Shown here one piece after another: positions 1 through 6,569 of a DNA stretch of 8,222 nucleotides. The position numbers and the translations under genes are program-made. Origin of the DNA: Lachnospiraceae bacterium (GTDB lineage Bacteria; Bacillota; Clostridia; Lachnospirales; Lachnospiraceae); NCBI GenBank assembly GCA_017420605.1, contig JAFOIS010000316.1, positions 1 through 8,222 on the forward strand, written 5' to 3'. The notes under the pieces are model-generated. The model did no database searches and was not told where the DNA came from. It was given only the letters and a program-made list of their open reading frames with translations. Positions within the stretch are counted from its first letter, which is position 1; each line of letters opens with the position of its first letter.

Positions 1-2
1 CG

Positions 3-1133
3 ATCGCTGAAAAGTGCGGTATTCCGGCCGAAGCCGTCTTCATTTCCTGCACGCATACGCATACCGGACCGTTCATCGATAAAAACGCGGATAACGCGCT
101 CGTCGCCGAGTACACCGAATGGGTCCGGAAACGCTTCGAGGACGCGGCGATCTATGCCGTCCTTGACCTTGCGCCGGCCCGGATGGGCTTCGGCACGGGG
201 ATCGCCCCGAAGGTCGCGTTCATCCGCCGCTACGTCATGAAAGACGGCACGGTACGCACGAATCCCGGCGTCGGCAACCCCGATATCGTCCGTCCCTTAG
301 GAGAACCCGACGAACGGTGCCACGTGCTCCGCTTTGACCGTGAAGGGAAAGACAGTATCGTGCTCGTCAATTTCGGAAATCATCCGGATACGGTCGGCGG
401 TTCGAAGATCTCCGCGGACTGGCCGGGTTTTGTGCGCAGAAAGGTCGAACATTCTCTCGAGCATGTAAAATGCCTTTTCTTCAACGGCGCCCAGGGCGAC
501 GTCAACCACGTCAACGTCCATCCGCAGGGCGGGGATCTCAACGATATGTTCATGGACTTCGACGACGTCTCCCGCGGCTACGGCCACGCAAGGCACATCG
601 GCAACGTCGTGACCGGCGCGGTCCTTCAGGTCTTCGACAAGGTCGCATACCGCGACGTCTGCAATGTACGGTTCCGAATGAAGACCGTGCGCGTCCCCTC
701 CAATATGCCCCGGCCGGAAGACGTCCCGGCCGCCCGGAAGATCAAAGAGCTCCACGACGCCGGACGGGATGACGAGATCCCGTATACCGGCATGATGCTG
801 ACGACCGTCGTTGCGGAGGCGGAGACAAGGGTAAAGCTCGAGCATGGCCCCGAAGCCTTTGAAATGCCGCTTTCCGCCGTCTCGATCGGCGATATCGCGC
901 TGATCGGACTGCCCGGCGAGCCCTTCACCGGCATCGGCCGCGCCCTGAAGGAAAACACCTCCTTCTCCGCCGTGCTGCCCTGCTGCATCACGAACGGCGG
1001 CGAAGGTTATTTTCCGATGATGGACGCCTATGAAGAAGGCGGCTACGAAGCGAGAAGCTCGCGCTTTAAAGCCGGCGTCGCGGAATACCTTATCAGGGAA
1101 GGCAATCAGCTTCTGGACGAACTGGCGGAATAA
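3..1133 (+). CDS. Neutral/alkaline ceramidase-like zinc hydrolase, partial (N-terminus off window)
   Basis: The reading frame is open from base 3 to the TAA at 1131-1133, giving 376 visible residues. The ATG at 183 is internal, because conserved sequence lies upstream of it. Family marks in order are: SCTHTHTGP at visible residues 15-23, NFGNHPDT around His127, SADWPG near 137, NGAQGDVNHVNV at 161-172, LPGEPFTGIG around Glu306, and GGEGYFPMMDAYEEGGYE around Tyr336. In neutral ceramidases two His, a Glu and a Tyr hold the active-site zinc. The HTH motif, His127, Glu306 and Tyr336 are plausible counterparts here (my alignment by eye). The protein ends soon after this core and lacks the C-terminal Ig-like domain of true ceramidases, so it belongs to the short ceramidase-N-domain group, whose substrates are mostly unknown. 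It probably hydrolyses an amide or ester bond, but ceramide should not be assumed. It lies 90 bases before a sugar-binding lipoprotein gene on the same strand, suggesting one operon. Confidence 0.82.
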   Translation: MAEKCGIPAEAVFISCTHTHTGPFIDKNADNALVAEYTEWVRKRFEDAAIYAVLDLAPARMGFGTGIAPKVAFIRRYVMKDGTVRTNPGVGNPDIVRPLGEPDERCHVLRFDREGKDSIVLVNFGNHPDTVGGSKISADWPGFVRRKVEHSLEHVKCLFFNGAQGDVNHVNVHPQGGDLNDMFMDFDDVSRGYGHARHIGNVVTGAVLQVFDKVAYRDVCNVRFRMKTVRVPSNMPRPEDVPAARKIKELHDAGRDDEIPYTGMMLTTVVAEAETRVKLEHGPEAFEMPLSAVSIGDIALIGLPGEPFTGIGRALKENTSFSAVLPCCITNGGEGYFPMMDAYEEGGYEARSSRFKAGVAEYLIREGNQLLDELAE

Positions 1134-1153
1134 CACGCCGGGATCCGGAAGCA

Positions 1154-1165
1154 TTGCATATGCAA
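1154..1165. promoter_or_regulatory. Perfect 12-base palindrome, possible operator
   Basis: TTGCATATGCAA is an exact inverted repeat with no spacer, lying 21 bases after the stop of the ceramidase-like gene and 58 bases before the binding-protein start. Short symmetric sites of this kind are typical of dimeric regulators such as the LacI or GntR families. I see no convincing -35/-10 pair next to it, so an operator role is only a suggestion. Confidence 0.3.
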
Positions 1166-1174
1166 CCCGCAACA

Positions 1175-1195
1175 TGCCGGGGGCCTGTCCCGGCA
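1175..1195 (+). other. Hairpin in the leader of the binding-protein gene
   Basis: TGCCGGG (1175-1181) pairs exactly with CCCGGCA (1189-1195) around a 7-base loop. No T-run follows, so it is not a standard intrinsic terminator. It sits 15 bases before the ribosome binding site of the binding-protein gene. It could stabilise a processed transcript end or simply be part of an intercistronic spacer. Confidence 0.4.
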
Positions 1196-1210
1196 CAAAG
1201 CAGCACATGA

Positions 1211-1215
1211 AAGGA
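1211..1215 (+). promoter_or_regulatory. Ribosome binding site that places the binding-protein start at 1224
   Basis: AAGGA at 1211-1215 ends 8 bases before the ATG at 1224. An in-frame ATG at 1215 overlaps this motif and has no well-placed site of its own upstream. The 1224 start also gives a standard lipoprotein signal peptide beginning MKKT. Confidence 0.65.
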
Positions 1216-1223
1216 TGGAAACT

Positions 1224-2594
1224 ATGAAAAAGACACTGGCACTGCTCCTTGCGCTTATCATGGCACTGAGCCTTGCGGCCTGCGGCGGCGCTCCGGCGGC
1301 TTCTTCGGAAGCGGGAAATGAACCGGCGGCGGAATCACAGCAGGAATCCAAAGAGGAATCCAAGGAAGAATCCTCCGCGCAGCCCGCATCTTCGGAAGAA
1401 GCGGAACCGGCGGCGGAAGAAGGACCGATCGAGATCAATTTCGTAGCCGCGCAGTATTCGGACGCGACGGAGGCGTATATGCGCAAGGTCGTCGAAGCCT
1501 ACGAAAAAGAGCATCCGAACGTCAAGATCAATCTGGAAGTCATCGGCTGGGACAGCATCTCCACGACCGTCAATACGCGCGTCGCGAACAAGCAGGCTCC
1601 GGACCTTTACAACGGCGGCTCCGCAGGCGAATACATCGAAGACGATTTCCTGTATAAGCCCGAAGACATCCTCTCCGACGAACTGATCGCAGACTTCTAC
1701 CCGACCTTCTGGAAGAACAACATCGTTCCGGGTCTCGGCGAAGTCTATCAGATCCCGTACGTCGCGTCGGTCCGCGCGCTCTACTGCAACAAGAAGATCA
1801 TGGACGAAGTCGGCGTGAAGCCGCCGAAGACCTGGGACGAAGTCCGCGACGTCTGCGCGAAGATCCATGACTTCTATAACGGCGACGTTTACGCGTGGGG
1901 CATCGACGCTTCCTCGACCGAAGGCCAGACGACCGTCGCTTACTACTGCTGGAGCAACGGCGGCGGCTACGTCGACGCGGACGGCAACTATATCCTCAAC
2001 TGCCCGGCAAACGTCGAAGGCTTCACCTACATGAAGGAGCTCTACGACAACGGCTGGACGAACGAGAACCCGACCTCCGAAACGCGCGACGACCTGCAGA
2101 AGCTCGTTGCCGCCGACAAACTGGCGATGCTCGTGACGGCCTGCTTCTTCCCGGCGCTCTATCCGGACACCGAGCTCTACATCTCGGATATCCCGTATAA
2201 CGACAAGACCCAGTCCTCTTCCTCCACGCTGGCCGTGCAGGACGCGCTGATCTTCTTCAACGAGAACGCGAAGGCGACGACGGACTCTCCGGAAAAGCTG
2301 GCGGCGATCGCCGATTTCTGCGATTACTTCTATGCGCCGGAAAACTACACGCCGTTCATGATCCAGGAAGGCCTGCTTCCGGCCACGATCTCCGGCGCGG
2401 AGAAGCTCGCGCAGGACGATCCGGAAAAGGCTGCCTATATGTCGGTCCTCGAAGGCGGCAAGTTCTACGCAAGGAGCAAACCGAACTGGAAAGACTGCTC
2501 GACGAGCTGCGCGGACGCGGCGCAGAACGTCCTGACGGGAATGCAGACGCCGCAGGAAGCGCTCGACGAAGCGCAAGCTGTGGTGCAGGAGTAA
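1224..2594 (+). CDS. Sugar ABC transporter substrate-binding lipoprotein (family 1)
   Basis: This 456-residue protein is the extracellular solute receptor of a CUT1-type carbohydrate importer. Residues 1-20 form a lipoprotein signal: two Lys, a Leu/Ala-rich core, then the lipobox LAAC with the lipidated Cys at 20. A Ser/Glu/Ala-rich linker follows to about residue 65, acidic and partly repetitive (ESKEESKEES), which tethers the binding domain to the membrane. The periplasmic-binding fold starts at about IEINFVAAQYSD. It includes VVEAYEKEHPNVKINLEVIGWDS and the segment IPYVASVRALYCNKKIMDEVG followed by PPKTWDEV, typical of SBP_bac_1/SBP_bac_8 proteins. The start at 1224 is preferred over an in-frame ATG at 1215. 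The partner permeases lie downstream after a hairpin. The ligand cannot be read from the sequence; rhamnose or a rhamnose-containing sugar is suggested only by the adjacent rha operon. Confidence 0.93.
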   Translation: MKKTLALLLALIMALSLAACGGAPAASSEAGNEPAAESQQESKEESKEESSAQPASSEEAEPAAEEGPIEINFVAAQYSDATEAYMRKVVEAYEKEHPNVKINLEVIGWDSISTTVNTRVANKQAPDLYNGGSAGEYIEDDFLYKPEDILSDELIADFYPTFWKNNIVPGLGEVYQIPYVASVRALYCNKKIMDEVGVKPPKTWDEVRDVCAKIHDFYNGDVYAWGIDASSTEGQTTVAYYCWSNGGGYVDADGNYILNCPANVEGFTYMKELYDNGWTNENPTSETRDDLQKLVAADKLAMLVTACFFPALYPDTELYISDIPYNDKTQSSSSTLAVQDALIFFNENAKATTDSPEKLAAIADFCDYFYAPENYTPFMIQEGLLPATISGAEKLAQDDPEKAAYMSVLEGGKFYARSKPNWKDCSTSCADAAQNVLTGMQTPQEALDEAQAVVQE

Positions 2595-2614
2595 CCGTAT
2601 TTTTCCCATCAAGG

Positions 2615-2649
2615 CGGTACGGGGCTTGCCCCGTACCGTCATGATTTTT
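2615..2649 (+). terminator. Strong hairpin between binding-protein and permease genes, probable attenuator
   Basis: CGGTACGGGG (2615-2624) and CCCCGTACCG (2629-2638) form a perfect 10-bp stem with the loop CTTG. Five T residues follow at 2645-2649, six bases after the stem, so the T-run is short and displaced. This fits a leaky terminator or an RNA-stabilising 3' hairpin. Such an element would give more binding protein than permease, a common arrangement in importer operons. A second, weaker inverted repeat (CGGCC 2670-2674 with GGCCG 2682-2686) lies just downstream. Apart from these the 110-base gap holds only the permease ribosome binding site (GGAG at 2694-2697). Confidence 0.6.
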
Positions 2650-2704
2650 CCGGGGAAAATGCTTCCCGCCGGCCATTTTCCGGCCGTATGAACGGAGTAA
2701 AAGA

Positions 2705-3601
2705 ATGGATGCAAGAATCAGAAAGAAACCCGGCATCGCAAGGTTTGAGGCTTACCTCTGGATGCTGCCGACACTGACCCTGGTATCGGTCTTCGTCCTG
2801 TTTCCCGTGCTCGAGTCCGTGTACATGAGCTTTTCCAAAGTCTCGAAGGCGGGGATCATCAAGAGCTTCGGAACGCTCGACAATTTCCGCTACGTCCTCA
2901 AGCAGCCCGTGTTCCCGCGGGTGATCGTCAACACGGTCGTCTGGACCGTTCTCATCGTCCTCATCAGCATCGTGATCAGCATTACCCTCGCGATCGTGCT
3001 GAACGAGCGGTTCCATCTCCGCCGGATCACGAGGACGATGCTGCTCTTCCCGTGGGCGACCTCCGGATTTATTACCGCCTGCGTGTGGAAATACGCGCTG
3101 GATTACCAGTACGGTTCCGTCAATGCCCTGCTTATCCGCTCCGGACTCGTGAAGAAAAACATCAACTTTCTCGGGAACGCGGATTCCGCGTTCGCCTGGC
3201 TCATCTTCGTCGGCGTCTTCGTCACGGTCCCTTTCATGACGTTCACGCTGCTTTCCGGCCTGCAGAGCATTTCCGTGGATTATTACGAGGCCGCGACCAT
3301 CGACGGCGCCGGCTTCTGGGACAAGCTCTTTAAGATCACGCTCCCGCTGCTCCGCCCGGCGATCAACGTCACGATCGTTCTTAACGTCATCTACTGCTTC
3401 AACTCGTTCGTCTTCGTCCACACGATCACCGGCGGCACGCCGGCCCACCGGACGGATACGATCATGACCTACCTCTACTGGATGGCGTTCAGCAAGGGCA
3501 ACTACGGGGCTGCGGCGGCCATCTCCGTGATCGGCTTTATCGTGCTTCTGATCTTCTCGGTCATTTACATGAACGTCCAGATGAAGGAGGAGACAGCATG
3601 A
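2705..3601 (+). CDS. Sugar ABC transporter permease, MalF/UgpA-type
   Basis: This 298-residue protein is the first membrane subunit of the CUT1 importer. Hydrophobic segments are seen at about residues 17-42, 74-100, 110-130, 162-186, 218-240 and 268-290, which fits six transmembrane helices. The EAA loop that docks to the ATPase is EAATIDGAGFWDKLFKITLP, starting at residue 195, between helices 4 and 5. The start ATG at 2705 has GGAG at 2694-2697, 7 bases upstream. The stop TGA overlaps the next gene's ATG by four bases (ATGA), indicating translational coupling. It lacks the long periplasmic loop of enterobacterial MalF and has the usual length for Gram-positive CUT1 permeases. The family call is firm; the substrate is not known. 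Confidence 0.94.
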   Translation: MDARIRKKPGIARFEAYLWMLPTLTLVSVFVLFPVLESVYMSFSKVSKAGIIKSFGTLDNFRYVLKQPVFPRVIVNTVVWTVLIVLISIVISITLAIVLNERFHLRRITRTMLLFPWATSGFITACVWKYALDYQYGSVNALLIRSGLVKKNINFLGNADSAFAWLIFVGVFVTVPFMTFTLLSGLQSISVDYYEAATIDGAGFWDKLFKITLPLLRPAINVTIVLNVIYCFNSFVFVHTITGGTPAHRTDTIMTYLYWMAFSKGNYGAAAAISVIGFIVLLIFSVIYMNVQMKEETA

Positions 3602-4434
3602 ATGTGAACTACTCCAAATGGTTCCGGGCAGCGCTTTACATCATTGCGGCCATTACCTGCCTCATTATCCTCTATCCGTATGTCGTGATGTTCTTCTCCT
3701 CGGTGAAGGGGATGGACGAGATCTACCGGATCCCGGGCACGCTCCTGCCGGAGAAATGGAACCTCTCCAACTACCTGACGGTATGGAAGCACATCCCGCT
3801 CGGCTATTATTTCCGGAATTCCGCGATCGTCGCGTGCGGCGCGACGGCGCTTTCGATCACCTGCGCGATCCCGACCGGCTACGCGCTCGCGAGAATGAAC
3901 TTCCCGGGCAAAAAAGGCTTCATGCAGTTCATCATCATTACCCAGATGTTTGCCCCGGTCGTCCTTCTGGTCGGTATCTACAAGATCATGATGACGTTCC
4001 ATCTGACCAACAGCCTCTTCGGACTCATCCTGCTCATCGCCGCCTTCAACCAGGCGTTTTCCTCCTGGCTCCTTTCCGGGACCTTCGCGACGATCTCGCG
4101 GGAACTGGAGGAAGCGGCGACGATCGACGGATGCACGCGGCTCCAGGCCGTGATCCGGGTCATCATCCCGCTCGCCGCGCCCGGAATCGTGACGGCGGTC
4201 ATCCATGCGTTCATCGGTGCGTGGAACGAGTATACGCTGACGCTCGTTCTCATCAGCGATACCTACAAGAAGTCCCTGAACGTCGGGATCCGGGCGTTTT
4301 TCGGCTATACGAACGTGGAATGGTGGTATGTGTTCACCTGCTCGCTCCTTACGACGCTGCCGATCCTCCTGCTCTTCCAGGCGATCGACAAATACATCGT
4401 GGGCGGCCTCACCGCGGGCGGCGTGAAAGGATAA
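3598..4434 (+). CDS. Sugar ABC transporter permease, MalG/UgpE-type
   Basis: This 278-residue protein is the second membrane subunit of the importer and should pair with the preceding permease. Hydrophobic stretches occur at about residues 10-34, 72-98, 108-130, 137-160, 196-220 and 243-262. The EAA loop is EEAATIDGCTRLQAVIRVII, starting at residue 171, followed by PLAAPGI. The C-terminus ends IVGGLTAGGVKG, close to the usual GLT-GAVKG ending of MalG-type permeases. The ribosome binding site AAGGAGG (3584-3590) lies 7 bases before the start, inside the end of the preceding gene. No ATPase gene follows: the operon ends at the hairpin 19 bases after the stop. The complex probably depends on an ATPase encoded elsewhere. 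Confidence 0.94.
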   Translation: MNVNYSKWFRAALYIIAAITCLIILYPYVVMFFSSVKGMDEIYRIPGTLLPEKWNLSNYLTVWKHIPLGYYFRNSAIVACGATALSITCAIPTGYALARMNFPGKKGFMQFIIITQMFAPVVLLVGIYKIMMTFHLTNSLFGLILLIAAFNQAFSSWLLSGTFATISRELEEAATIDGCTRLQAVIRVIIPLAAPGIVTAVIHAFIGAWNEYTLTLVLISDTYKKSLNVGIRAFFGYTNVEWWYVFTCSLLTTLPILLLFQAIDKYIVGGLTAGGVKG

Positions 4435-4452
4435 GATCCTTCTCTTTAAAAA

Positions 4453-4489
4453 CGGAGGTCCGGCTTTCTGCCGGGCCTCCGCATTTTTT
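4453..4489 (+). terminator. Bidirectional intrinsic terminator between convergent operons
   Basis: Bases 4453-4464 pair with 4470-4481 in a 12-bp GC-rich stem (one G-U wobble) around the loop TTTCT. T6 follows at 4484-4489 for plus-strand transcription. On the other side A5 at 4448-4452 gives a T-run for transcripts coming from rhaD. The element ends both the importer operon and the rha operon. Confidence 0.9.
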
Positions 4490-4503
4490 GATCCGTTTCT
4501 TTT

Positions 4504-5316
4504 TCAGTCGAGATACCCTTCGCGTCCCTTTACGCCGAACCGCTCTTCCAGCTGGTGGAGCATGTCGTCGGTGATGGTCTGCCGGATCGGAAGGTGCGCG
4601 ATCTTCATGTAGATCCCGGCCGCCTTCTCCGCCGTCTCGATGAGGCCGAAGGTCTCGTCGAGATCTTTCCCGGCGCCGTAGATACCGTGCTGCGCCCAGA
4701 CGACGAGGCGCGCCGTCTTCATCTTCTCCGCCGTGGCTTCGCCGATCTCGTTGGTGCCGCAGAGCATCCAGGGCAGGACGTTTACGCCTTCCGGGAACAC
4801 GACGATGCACTCGGTCTCCATCTGCCAGAGCGTGCGGGTGAATTCCCGCTCATCCAGCGAATGGACGTAGGTCATCGCCAGAAGATTGTCCGGATGGCAG
4901 TGCATGATGATCCGGTTCGCCGGGTCGACGGCAAGACGTGATACATGGCTCATCATGTGGGCCGGGAATTCGCTCGTGAATTTCCCGCCGTCGGTGTAGC
5001 CCCACAGAAGCTCCGCCGTGCCGCCGCAGTCGGCGATGCGTACGATGCCGAGGTTGACGTCCGGCGCATACTGCACGTTCTTGAAATACTTGCCCGTACC
5101 GGTCACGAGGAAATACTTCCCGTCGAGCTCAGGCGCGGAAAAGCCGGTAGGGATACTGCGGATCACCTGATCCGTATCGAGATATTCCTTAACTTCCGCT
5201 TCGTCAAGCAGCATGCTGATGTTGCCGCCGTTGCGCTCGTCCCAGCCGTGCGCATACATGTTCGTCGTCGTGCGGATCATTTCCTCCATGAAGGGGGCGT
5301 TCAGGATGTTTTTCAT
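4504..5316 (-). CDS. rhaD: L-rhamnulose-1-phosphate aldolase
   Basis: This 270-residue cytoplasmic class II aldolase cleaves L-rhamnulose-1-phosphate to dihydroxyacetone phosphate and L-lactaldehyde, the last step of the core rhamnose pathway. It can be followed along the E. coli RhaD sequence (about 274 residues) from memory: GWDERNGGN at residues 24-32, VTGTGKYFKNVQ at 71-82, TSEFPAH at 114-120 with the likely catalytic Glu116, MHCHP at 138-142 with zinc ligands His139 and His141, ECIVVFPEGVNVLPWM at 169-184, AQHG with the third zinc ligand His210, and LDETFGLIDTAEK-like LDETFGLIETAEK at 219-231. All expected active-site residues are present. The start has GGAGG 7 bases upstream (5324-5328), and its ATG overlaps the rhaA stop by four bases. 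It is the last gene of the rha operon and runs into the shared terminator. Confidence 0.97.
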   Translation of the reverse strand: MKNILNAPFMEEMIRTTTNMYAHGWDERNGGNISMLLDEAEVKEYLDTDQVIRSIPTGFSAPELDGKYFLVTGTGKYFKNVQYAPDVNLGIVRIADCGGTAELLWGYTDGGKFTSEFPAHMMSHVSRLAVDPANRIIMHCHPDNLLAMTYVHSLDEREFTRTLWQMETECIVVFPEGVNVLPWMLCGTNEIGEATAEKMKTARLVVWAQHGIYGAGKDLDETFGLIETAEKAAGIYMKIAHLPIRQTITDDMLHQLEERFGVKGREGYLD

Positions 5317-6569
5317 ACTCGTTCCTCCAGTACGTTCTTTTCGTAGTTTTCGATCTCTTTAAACCATGCGCCGTCTTCGGGCTTCCCGCAGATACGGCAG
5401 TATTCGTTCCATACGTCGCCGAACGGCGCCGTCTTGAGCTCTTCCTGTACGACCATGAGCTTCGTGAGGTTTCCGGCATCCTGCAGGGCCCGGAGCTCTT
5501 CGACCGGCTGGAGCAGGGCAAAGAGCAGCGCCTTCTGGAAATTCCGGTAGCCGGTCACCCAGGCGGAGATCCGGTTGATGCTCGCGTCGAAGTAATCCAG
5601 CGCGATGTCGACGCGTCCGTCAAGGCCGCCGCAGCGGACGATCTCCCGCGCGATCTCGCGGGTCTCGTCGTCGAAGAGCACTACGTGGTCGGAATCCCAG
5701 CGGATCGGACGGGTGACGTGCAGGGCGATCTCCGGGAAGAAAGTAAGGAGCGCCGGGATCTTGTCGGAGACGACCTCGGTCGGATGATAATGGCCGTTAT
5801 CCATGAGCGGGATGCAGCGGTCTTTGTTCATCGCGGCATACGAGAGCGCGAATTCCGCGCTGCCGGCGGTATAGGCCTCGACGCCGATGCCGAATACCTT
5901 GGATTCGATGCAGGGCTTCACCTTATCGAAATCGAACGGTTCGGACAGGATGGCGTCGATCGATTCGCGGTAGCGGACGCGCGGTCCCAGGCGGTCGCCG
6001 GGGACGTCCTTGAAGCCGTCGCCGGTCCAGATGTTCATGACGCACTTCTGTCCAAGCTCATCCGCCAGATACGAGGAAATGCGGATGCAGGCCTTTCCGT
6101 GTTCGATCCAGAAGGCGCGCGTCTCCTCATTTGCCGAGCTCAGCGTCTGCGGATCGCACTTGGGGTGGGAGAAGAAGGTCGGATTGAAGTCGCAGCCGAG
6201 ACCGCGCGCTTTGCAGAAATCCACCCACTTTTTGAAATGCTTCGGCTCAAGCTTATCGCGGTCCGCCCATTCGCCGTCCTCAAAGATGGCGTAGGATGCG
6301 TGCAGGTTCATCTTGGGCGTGCCCGGGATCAGCGAAAGGACTTTGTCAAGGTCTGCCATGAGTTCCTCCGGAGTCCTTGCGCGGCCCGGATAATTGCCCG
6401 TGGTCTGGATCCCGCCGGTCAGCGGCTTGGAAGGATCCGTGTCAAAACCCCGCACGTCGTCGCCCTGCCAGCAGTGCAGCGAGACCGGTACCGCCTTCAG
6501 CACGGCCATGGCCTTGTCCGTATCGACGCCCAGAGCCGCGTATTTTTCTTTTGCTTCCGAATAGCTCAT
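5313..6569 (-). CDS. rhaA: L-rhamnose isomerase
   Basis: This 418-residue cytoplasmic metal-dependent isomerase converts L-rhamnose to L-rhamnulose. Its length matches E. coli RhaA (419). Recognisable blocks are VPVSLHCWQGDDVRGF at residues 28-43, GGIQTTGNYPG at 52-62, KMNLHASYAI at 86-95, FNPTFFSHP at 128-136, NIWTGDGFKD at 179-188, VEAYTAGSAEF at 230-240, PLMDNGHYHPTE at 254-265, and LHVTRPIRWDSDHVV at 283-297. The metal-binding residues of the family fall in the last three blocks (Glu231, Asp257, His260/His262, His284, Asp292, Asp294), and all are intact. AAAGGAGG (6577-6584) lies 7 bases before the ATG. Both ends overlap the neighbouring genes by four bases, so translation should be coupled to rhaB and rhaD. 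Confidence 0.97.
   Translation of the reverse strand: MSYSEAKEKYAALGVDTDKAMAVLKAVPVSLHCWQGDDVRGFDTDPSKPLTGGIQTTGNYPGRARTPEELMADLDKVLSLIPGTPKMNLHASYAIFEDGEWADRDKLEPKHFKKWVDFCKARGLGCDFNPTFFSHPKCDPQTLSSANEETRAFWIEHGKACIRISSYLADELGQKCVMNIWTGDGFKDVPGDRLGPRVRYRESIDAILSEPFDFDKVKPCIESKVFGIGVEAYTAGSAEFALSYAAMNKDRCIPLMDNGHYHPTEVVSDKIPALLTFFPEIALHVTRPIRWDSDHVVLFDDETREIAREIVRCGGLDGRVDIALDYFDASINRISAWVTGYRNFQKALLFALLQPVEELRALQDAGNLTKLMVVQEELKTAPFGDVWNEYCRICGKPEDGAWFKEIENYEKNVLEERV

Noticed and set aside
183..185. ATG at 183 as the start of the ceramidase-like gene
   Set aside because: The frame continues upstream to the window edge and contains the conserved SCTHTHTGP zinc motif, so this Met is internal.
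297..1208. A 303-residue minus-strand frame opposite the ceramidase-like gene
   Set aside because: The plus-strand frame carries clear family motifs throughout. The antisense frame has no family marks.
1335..2714. A 459-residue open frame on the minus strand opposite the binding-protein gene
   Set aside because: It is very rich in Arg and Val, has no recognisable domain, and mirrors a well-supported lipoprotein gene. Long antisense frames are expected in GC-rich coding DNA.
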